This document shows, piece by piece, positions 58,734 to 64,000 of a DNA stretch of 64,000 nucleotides (the stretch's first letter is position 1; each line of letters opens with the position of its first letter). The position numbers and the translations under genes were made by a program. Origin of the DNA: Bacteroidales bacterium (lineage in GTDB: Bacteria; Bacteroidota; Bacteroidia; Bacteroidales; F082); NCBI GenBank assembly GCA_017531225.1, contig JAFXLL010000008.1, positions 95,932 through 159,931 on the forward strand, given 5' to 3'. The notes under the pieces were generated by a model. That model saw only the letters and a list, made by a program, of their open reading frames with translations. It ran no database searches and was not told the origin of the DNA.

Positions 58734-59756
58734 ATGAAATACTCAAAGATTTTCTTTTTCGCCGTGGCTTCAGCCCTGTTGATGGCTGGCTGTGGCTCAA
58801 AGACCAACGAAAACGCTGCCGGCAAGCCTCAGACCGCTCCCGTGGTCACCGTGGTTACCGCACAAGCTGAGGATGTGGATGTTACCAATACCTTCACCTC
58901 TAATGTCGAGCCGTATGCGATCAACAACATCGTGTCGCAGACCGCCGGCCGTATTGTAAGCATCAATGCCGAGGTGGGCGACCGTGTTAGCAAAGGCCAG
59001 CTGCTGGCTAAGATGGATGACGTCAACATGGCTAAGACCCGTTTGCAGTATGTCAACGACTCCGTTGAACTGGAACGTTTGACCAAGCTGTACAACATCG
59101 GTGCTCTTGCCCAAGCCGACTACGATTTGGCCAAGTTGTCGTTGGAAATCAATAAAAAGACCTATAGCAACTTGGTGGAGAACACCTACCTGCGTAGTCC
59201 CATCAACGGTGTGGTGACCGCTCGTAACTACGACAAGGGCGACATGTATTCCATGACCCAGCCCATCTTTGTGGTGGAGCAGATTGTCCCCGTGAAGATG
59301 CTGATCAACATCTCTGAGAGCCTCTTTACACAAGTGAACAAGGGCATGGAGTTCGACATCGCCGTCGATGCCTATCCCGACATGGTCTTCAAAGGCAAGG
59401 TCAACCTGATTTATCCAACCATCAGCTCCGCCACACACACTTTCCCGGTGGAGGTGATCTATCAAAATACGGATCAGAAGCTGCGTCCTGGCATGTTTGC
59501 CCGTGTGACGGCAACCTTCGGCACCAACCATCATGTGGTGGTTCCCGATATTGCCGTGGTCAAGCAACAGGGATCGGGTGAGCATTTCATCTATGTGCTC
59601 AATGCCGACAATACCGTCACCTATACCAAGGTGGAACTCGGTCGCCGCTTGGGTAACCGTTATGAAATTGTTTCTGGCATCAACGAAGGTGACCAAATCG
59701 TCACTGAAGGTCAAGCCAGACTGAAGAACGGTACGGCTGTCACTGTAAAAAACTGA
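58734..59756 (+). CDS. RND efflux periplasmic adaptor (membrane fusion) lipoprotein
   Basis: The 340-residue protein has a lipobox MAGC (near Cys21) and the HlyD-type order: barrel-sandwich half with NIVSQTAGRIVSINAEVGDRVSKGQLLAKMD, a helical hairpin with LTKLYNIGALAQADYDLAKLSLEI, the second half with LRSPINGVVTARNYDKGDM, then the beta-barrel (PVEVIYQNTDQKLRPGMFARVTATFG). It connects the pump to TolC. It lies between the TolC and pump genes in one transcription unit. Confidence 0.93.
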   Translation: MKYSKIFFFAVASALLMAGCGSKTNENAAGKPQTAPVVTVVTAQAEDVDVTNTFTSNVEPYAINNIVSQTAGRIVSINAEVGDRVSKGQLLAKMDDVNMAKTRLQYVNDSVELERLTKLYNIGALAQADYDLAKLSLEINKKTYSNLVENTYLRSPINGVVTARNYDKGDMYSMTQPIFVVEQIVPVKMLINISESLFTQVNKGMEFDIAVDAYPDMVFKGKVNLIYPTISSATHTFPVEVIYQNTDQKLRPGMFARVTATFGTNHHVVVPDIAVVKQQGSGEHFIYVLNADNTVTYTKVELGRRLGNRYEIVSGINEGDQIVTEGQARLKNGTAVTVKN

Positions 59757-59788
59757 CTTCTTTCTTCTGACTTCTAACTTCGATCAAA

Positions 59789-62700
59789 ATGAGTTTACAA
59801 AGAACTGCAGTCAATAATCCGGTGACGACGGCACTCGTTTTTGTTGCCATCGCCATCTTCGGCATATTCTCCCTGATGAACCTCTCCATCAACCAATTGC
59901 CCAACATGGAGACTAACTTCATCATGGTGATGACTTCCTATCCGGGAGCCAGTGCCGCCGATATCGAGACCAATATCTCCAAAACCCTTGAGAATACCCT
60001 CAATGCCGTTCCTGATCTGAAACACCTTTCATCCACCTCACGTGAGAACACCTCTGTGCTTTCCTTGGAGTTTGAAAGCGGCATCGACATTGAGACGGCT
60101 ACCAACAACGTGCGCGACAAGATCGACATGGTGCGAAACTACTTGCCCGACGGCGCCACTAACCCTGTTCTGTTCAAGTTCAACGCCGAGGATATGCCTA
60201 TCATGCTTCTCAGTGTGACGGCTGAAGAGAGTTTGGCGGCTTTGGACAAGATCATCGAGGACCGCATCACCACTCCTTTGGCTCGTGTGAGCGGCGTGGG
60301 TACGGTTTCCGCCAACGGTGCGCCGAAGCGTGAAATCCAGGTCTACGTCGACCCGAACAAGTTGGAGGCTTACAACCTGACTTTGGAAAGCATCTCCAAT
60401 ACCTTGGCTACCGAGAACCGCAACGTGCCTGCTGGCTATATCGACATCGGCTCCAACAGCTACAGCCTTCGTATCCAGAAAGAATTCACTTCCGCCAAGG
60501 AGATGGAAGACGTCATCGTTGGTTCACGTGGTAATGCGCCTATCTATCTGCGTGATGTGGCCACCGTCATCGACGGCTCTGAGGAACGCATCCAGGAGTC
60601 TTACAGCAACGGCCGTCAAGGTGCTACCATCATCATCCAAAAGCAGACTGATGCCAACGCCGTTAACGTCATCAAGGGCATCAAGAAACAGCTGGCAGCT
60701 ATTGAGCACACCTTGCCTTCGGATGTCAAAGTGAACATCATCGTGGACGGATCCACATCCATTCAAAACACCATCAATAACCTGCGTGACACCATCTTCA
60801 TTACCTTCATCTTGGTGATGCTGGTCGTGTTCGTCTTCCTGGGCCGTTGGCGCGCCACCTTCATCATCGTGCTGGCCATCCCGATTTCATTGCTGGCTTC
60901 GTTGATTTATCTGTATGCTACTGGCAATACTTTGAATATCATCTCTATGTCGTCACTGACCATCGCCATCGGTATGGTTGTGGACGATGCCATTGTGGTC
61001 TTGGAGAACATTACCACCCATATCGAGCGTGGCTCAAGGCCTAAGGAGGCTGCTGTACACGCCACCCAAGAGGTGCAGCTGTCCGTTATCGCCTCTACCT
61101 TGACCATGTTGGCCGTGTTCCTGCCGCTGACCATGATTAAGGGTACCACAGGTGTGATGTTCAAGCAGTTGGGTTGGATCGTATCCATCATCATGATTGT
61201 GTCTACCATCGGTGCCTTGACTTTGGTGCCGATGATGTGCTCCAAGATGTTGGTGATGAACCCTCACCAGAGCAAGTTCCACAAAGCCCTGTTTACTCCT
61301 ATCAACAAGGGCTTGGATGCCATCAGCAACGGCTATGCCCGCCTCATCAAATGGTGTCTTGGTCATCGTATCGTTATCATTCTCGGAATGTTGGTGCTGT
61401 TTGTCCTTTCAGTTGTCCTGCTCGCACCGACGCTGAAGACTGAGATGATGCCTAAGTTGGACGAAGGCCGTTTGAGCATCAATATTGAACTGCCTACAGG
61501 TACCGGACAAGACGTTACTGGCGCCTTTGCCAAGAGCCTCGCTGAAGACTTTATGGCTATCCCCGAAGTGAAGATCTGTAACTACAGCTTCGGTCAGGCC
61601 GACTCTGACAATGCCTTTGCCTCGATGAGAAGCAATGGTACGCACATCATGTCGTTCAACCTGCGCCTTGGTACCAAGACTGAACGCCGCAAGGCTGGTT
61701 TGCGCAAGACTAGTGAGGTGGCCGATGAGATTCGTGCCAAGCTCAACGCCATGCCTGAAATCAAGAAAGCCAACGTCAACGAAGGCGGTGGCGGCATGGG
61801 CGGTATGAGTACAGTGCAAGTCGAGGTCTATGGCTATGACTTCGGTACCACTGACAATGTGGCCAACGAAATCGCTCATAAACTCCGTGAAAGAGGTATC
61901 TTGCAAGTCATCGTCAGCCGTGATGAATACACGCCTGAATACCAGATCGACTTCGACCGTGAGAAGCTCGCCTTAAACGGCTTGAACAGCACCACGGCAG
62001 CCACCTACGTCAAGAACCGCATCAATGGTTCGGTCGGTTCCTACTACCGTGAAGACGGCGAGGAATATGACATCCGCGTGCGTTACGCCCCTGAGTTCCG
62101 TAAGAGCGTCGAAGACATTGAAGATATCAAGATTTATAACAGCTACGGACAACCTGTCCGCGTCGGCGATCTCGGCGAGGTGGTTGAATCATTGACCCCG
62201 CCTCAGATCCAGCGTAAGGACCGTGAACGTTTGGTCAGCGTCACCGCCGTCGTCGGTAAGGGCATGGTGCTGAGTGACGTGGTCAAGATATGCGAGGAAG
62301 TCATCGAAGACACTGAAATCCCCTCTGAAATCATGACCAAAATCGCTGGTGACTACGAGACCCAACAGGAGATGTTCGGCGACCTGCTTACCTTGCTCGT
62401 CCTCATCATCATCTTGGTTTACATCGTGATGGCATCACAGTTCGAAAACCTGATGAAACCTTTCGTTATCATGTTCTCCGTGCCATTCACCTTCACCGGT
62501 GTGTTGCTCGGTCTTTGGGCCACTAACACCGCCTTGGGTGCCATGGCTTTCGTCGGCGTCTTGATCCTGATGGGTATCGTCGTGAAGAACGGTATCGTTC
62601 TTATCGACTACACCACCTTGCTCGAAGAGCGTGGTGTAGAGGTGAAGGAAGCCACCGTGCAAGCTGCTCGTTCCCGTCTGCGTCCTATTTTGATGACCAC

Positions 62701-62923
62701 ACTTACCACCGTTTTGGGTATGATCCCGTTGGCCATCGGTCGTGGCGAGGGTGCCGAGATGTGGAATGCCTTGGGTGTCACCGTTGCATGGGGTCTTACC
62801 GTTTCAACATTAATCACCTTATTATTAATACCGGCGTTGTATTGCTCTTTGGAGACCCGTGCGGTGCGTCGTAAGCAGCGTAAGGCCGAAAAGGCATTGA
62901 CGGCGACGGAGAATATTAGATAA
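59789..62923 (+). CDS. RND efflux pump permease (HAE-1/AcrB family)
   Basis: The 1044-residue protein is full length. It has one membrane helix at the start (about 10-28), the large periplasmic porter and docking domains with KVNIIVDGSTSIQNTI, the block of helices from about 335 with GMVVDDAIVVLENI (equivalent of the proton-relay Asp pair), and a second half with VVLLAPTLKTEMMPKLDEG and YIVMASQFENLMKPFVIMFSVPF, ending RLRPILMTTLTTVLGMIPLA. It pumps hydrophobic or amphipathic compounds out with the adaptor and TolC-like protein. Substrate is unknown. A small PII-like partner gene follows after 30 bases. Confidence 0.95.
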   Translation: MSLQRTAVNNPVTTALVFVAIAIFGIFSLMNLSINQLPNMETNFIMVMTSYPGASAADIETNISKTLENTLNAVPDLKHLSSTSRENTSVLSLEFESGIDIETATNNVRDKIDMVRNYLPDGATNPVLFKFNAEDMPIMLLSVTAEESLAALDKIIEDRITTPLARVSGVGTVSANGAPKREIQVYVDPNKLEAYNLTLESISNTLATENRNVPAGYIDIGSNSYSLRIQKEFTSAKEMEDVIVGSRGNAPIYLRDVATVIDGSEERIQESYSNGRQGATIIIQKQTDANAVNVIKGIKKQLAAIEHTLPSDVKVNIIVDGSTSIQNTINNLRDTIFITFILVMLVVFVFLGRWRATFIIVLAIPISLLASLIYLYATGNTLNIISMSSLTIAIGMVVDDAIVVLENITTHIERGSRPKEAAVHATQEVQLSVIASTLTMLAVFLPLTMIKGTTGVMFKQLGWIVSIIMIVSTIGALTLVPMMCSKMLVMNPHQSKFHKALFTPINKGLDAISNGYARLIKWCLGHRIVIILGMLVLFVLSVVLLAPTLKTEMMPKLDEGRLSINIELPTGTGQDVTGAFAKSLAEDFMAIPEVKICNYSFGQADSDNAFASMRSNGTHIMSFNLRLGTKTERRKAGLRKTSEVADEIRAKLNAMPEIKKANVNEGGGGMGGMSTVQVEVYGYDFGTTDNVANEIAHKLRERGILQVIVSRDEYTPEYQIDFDREKLALNGLNSTTAATYVKNRINGSVGSYYREDGEEYDIRVRYAPEFRKSVEDIEDIKIYNSYGQPVRVGDLGEVVESLTPPQIQRKDRERLVSVTAVVGKGMVLSDVVKICEEVIEDTEIPSEIMTKIAGDYETQQEMFGDLLTLLVLIIILVYIVMASQFENLMKPFVIMFSVPFTFTGVLLGLWATNTALGAMAFVGVLILMGIVVKNGIVLIDYTTLLEERGVEVKEATVQAARSRLRPILMTTLTTVLGMIPLAIGRGEGAEMWNALGVTVAWGLTVSTLITLLLIPALYCSLETRAVRRKQRKAEKALTATENIR

Positions 62924-62953
62924 GAGATAATAGATAAAAGATAAGAGATAAAG
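62918..62953. repeat. GATAAA/GATAAG simple repeat after the pump gene
   Basis: Thirty-six bases of AGATAAG, AGATAAA and AGATAAT units, covering the pump stop codon and reaching the start codon at 62954. Confidence 0.7.
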
Positions 62954-63247
62954 ATGAAAGCGATATTGATCACATATAATCAGGCCTATTATGATGAGAT
63001 TGCCGCCATTTTGAATCAGAATGGGGTGAAAGGCTATACTGAATGGAATGAAATCAAGGGTCATGGCAGTGTGACGGGTGAGCCGCATTTGGGCACCCAT
63101 GCTTGGCCTACCTTGAACAACGCTGTCATATCAGTGATGGAAGATGATAGGGTAGACGGTGTTCTCCGCGAGTTGCAGGAACGCGATAAAAAGGCTCCTG
63201 AACTGGGTTTGCGGGCATTTGTCTGGTCCATTGAAAAAATGATTTAA
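62954..63247 (+). CDS. PG0541-like PII-fold transporter-associated protein
   Basis: The 97-residue protein has the ferredoxin-like alpha-beta order of PII-type proteins: KAILITYNQAYYDEIAAILNQ, VKGYTEWNEIKGHGS, a T-loop-like stretch with GEPHLGTHAWPTLNNAVISV and DDRVDGVLRELQERDKKAPELGLRAFVWSI. As I recall, similar small proteins are common directly after RND pump genes in Bacteroidales (PG0541 family). It may sense a nucleotide or metal and gate the pump, but no ligand is shown. It is 30 bases after the pump gene. Confidence 0.75.
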   Translation: MKAILITYNQAYYDEIAAILNQNGVKGYTEWNEIKGHGSVTGEPHLGTHAWPTLNNAVISVMEDDRVDGVLRELQERDKKAPELGLRAFVWSIEKMI

Positions 63248-63250
63248 TTT

Positions 63251-63281
63251 TTTGTTGTTTTTCTGATTTTGATTATATTTG
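63251..63281 (+). promoter_or_regulatory. Promoter of the YegP-like gene
   Basis: TTTG (63251-63254), a 19-base spacer and TATATTTG (63274-63281), a full match to the consensus. It separates this gene from the efflux operon. Confidence 0.85.
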
Positions 63282-63333
63282 CCAACGGAAAACTTTATTC
63301 AATCAACTATTAATACTTAAATAAGGAAAGAAA

Positions 63334-63669
63334 ATGGGTAAATTTGTTATCACACTCAGAAAGAACGGCGAATTCCAGTTCAACTTGAAGGCTACCAATG
63401 GCCAGAACATTCTTACAAGCGAAGGCTACACCACCAAGTCAGCCTGCATGAACGGTATTGAATCAGTGAAGAAAAACTGCAAGGTCGAGGCACGTTTCGA
63501 TAAGAAGGTGGCTTCGAATGGCAAGCCTTTCTTCAGCCTGAAGGCTACCAATGGCCAGGTTGTTGGTTCAAGCCAAATGTATGCCAACGAAAAGAACATG
63601 CTTAACGGCATTGCTTCAGTCATGAAGAATGCTCCAGAGGCACCTATCGTTGACATGACTGCTGAATAA
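63334..63669 (+). CDS. YegP family protein (two DUF1508/UPF0339 repeats)
   Basis: The 111-residue protein is two copies of the same 50-residue unit: FVITLRKNGEFQFNLKATNGQNILTSEGYTTKSACMNGI and ARFDKKVASNGKPFFSLKATNGQVVGSSQMYANEKNMLNGI. This is the DUF1508 pattern (F-x-L-K-A-x-N-G-x), a small beta-rich protein of unknown function with a stress link in some bacteria. It has its own strong promoter and terminator. Confidence 0.93.
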   Translation: MGKFVITLRKNGEFQFNLKATNGQNILTSEGYTTKSACMNGIESVKKNCKVEARFDKKVASNGKPFFSLKATNGQVVGSSQMYANEKNMLNGIASVMKNAPEAPIVDMTAE

Positions 63670-63696
63670 GTAGTTAGAGAAAAGGAGACGGAAAGA

Positions 63697-63726
63697 AGAG
63701 ACCTGCTTAGGTGGGTCTCTTTTTTT
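63697..63726 (+). terminator. Intrinsic terminator after the YegP-like gene
   Basis: AGAGACC (63697-63703) pairs with GGTCTCT (63714-63720), followed by seven Ts (63720-63726). Confidence 0.9.
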
Positions 63727-63790
63727 GCGTTTATAAAATACTGATAATCAATGGTGAGAAAAATTTTTGAAAAAAAAAGTGAAAAAAGGC

Positions 63791-63820
63791 TTGCGGGAAT
63801 GAAAAAAGGTTGTACCTTTG
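63791..63820 (+). promoter_or_regulatory. Strong promoter of a probable rRNA operon
   Basis: TTG (63791-63793), a 19-base spacer and TACCTTTG (63813-63820) followed by CAGCC, with an A/T-rich run just upstream resembling an UP element. Confidence 0.8.
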
Positions 63821-64000
63821 CAGCCGTTTTCGACCACACGGAAGAGGGGAAGAAGAGAGGGGAGGTCGAGAGTTCTTTGAAAGCTTGAGGCCAGCATAAG
63901 AAGCAAGAAGTCGAGCGGGGCCGCCGAGTAGGCGGGGACCGCCGGTAAGGAACAAGGAATCATAGCGGAGCCCTAAAACAGGAAAAAGAAAAAGTACAAC
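63821..64000 (+). ncRNA. Leader of a probable ribosomal RNA operon (16S gene lies beyond the window)
   Basis: After the promoter there is no coding frame worth keeping. The segment AGTTCTTTGAAAGC (63870-63883) and the final AAGTACAAC are like the run-up to 16S rRNA in this phylum, which is normally followed by the 16S start. The 16S rRNA itself is not in the window, so this rests on leader resemblance only. Several GC-rich inverted segments (around 63918-63947) suggest a structured leader. Confidence 0.65.

Noticed and set aside
58797-59714. 305-residue minus-strand frame opposite the efflux adaptor
   Set aside because: Antisense to a fully conserved adaptor gene; histidine- and valine-rich composition without any domain.
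63731-63963. Minus-strand frames of 71-74 residues over the last 230 bases
   Set aside because: They cover the probable rRNA promoter and leader and have no recognisable domain.

Overview
This window is about 64 kb of a Bacteroidales (phylum Bacteroidota) chromosome of medium G+C. The evidence is the promoter style (TAnnTTTG with an upstream TTTG or TTG at about 19 bases, seen many times), weak ribosome binding sites, many SPII lipoproteins with short lipoboxes, a TonB-receptor-type barrel protein, a PG0541-like PII-fold partner of an RND pump, and a small lipoprotein/radical SAM pair typical of this order. I see no phage, insertion sequence, CRISPR array or integrase, so this looks like native chromosome. 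The species cannot be named from the sequence alone.

Layout. 1-1497 (minus): serine biosynthesis serC then serA (cut by the window edge), separated by a compact cluster of three hairpins. 1702-6788 (plus): zinc-free ribosomal protein L31, Lon protease, an orphan peptide-binding lipoprotein and a phosphoglycosyl transferase. 6842-18831 (plus): a nine-gene, almost gapless run with a lipid theme at its front: an MMPL/RND-type exporter, a FakA-like DAK2 protein, a DegV/FakB-like fatty-acid-binding protein, a GNAT-fold acyltransferase-like protein, PlsX, an acyl carrier protein and a LolA-like carrier, followed by the SbcD and SbcC nuclease subunits. 29084-18834 (minus): five tightly packed genes: an exported flavodoxin-like lipoprotein, a guanine-deaminase-like enzyme, a 95-residue lipoprotein with an ACVYGSPE motif, its probable radical SAM/SPASM partner, and a 2521-residue cyclic beta-1,2-glucan synthase-like membrane enzyme.

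29213-38244: a hotdog thioesterase and a large outer-membrane barrel protein with a GGRPP repeat (plus); pseudouridine kinase and glycosidase and tRNA-Arg(TCT) (minus); a MalY/PatB C-S lyase (plus) that meets NAD+ DNA ligase (minus) at a long 78-base hairpin. 38302-48058: a second thioesterase overlapping a secreted GH2 beta-galactosidase (plus), then arginine deiminase, a prolyl-tRNA editing protein, UvrA and an arginase/agmatinase-family enzyme (minus). The intergene at 48.06-48.26 kb has a cluster of TTCCACA motifs beside an AT-rich tract.

48265-63669: a coiled-coil lipoprotein, a sigma-54-type response regulator converging on a hybrid histidine kinase, a UshA-like nucleotidase and an aldose epimerase (both lipoproteins), an ABC-F ATPase, a complete TolC/adaptor/RND efflux system with its small PII-like partner, and a YegP-family protein. 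The last 190 bases are a strong promoter and leader that resemble the start of a ribosomal RNA operon, whose 16S gene would begin just outside the window.

The parts most worth following are the radical SAM/lipoprotein pair and its coupling to the glucan synthase, and the FakAB/GNAT/PlsX/ACP/LolA/MMPL lipid run. Both read as functional modules, but their exact chemistry is not visible from sequence.
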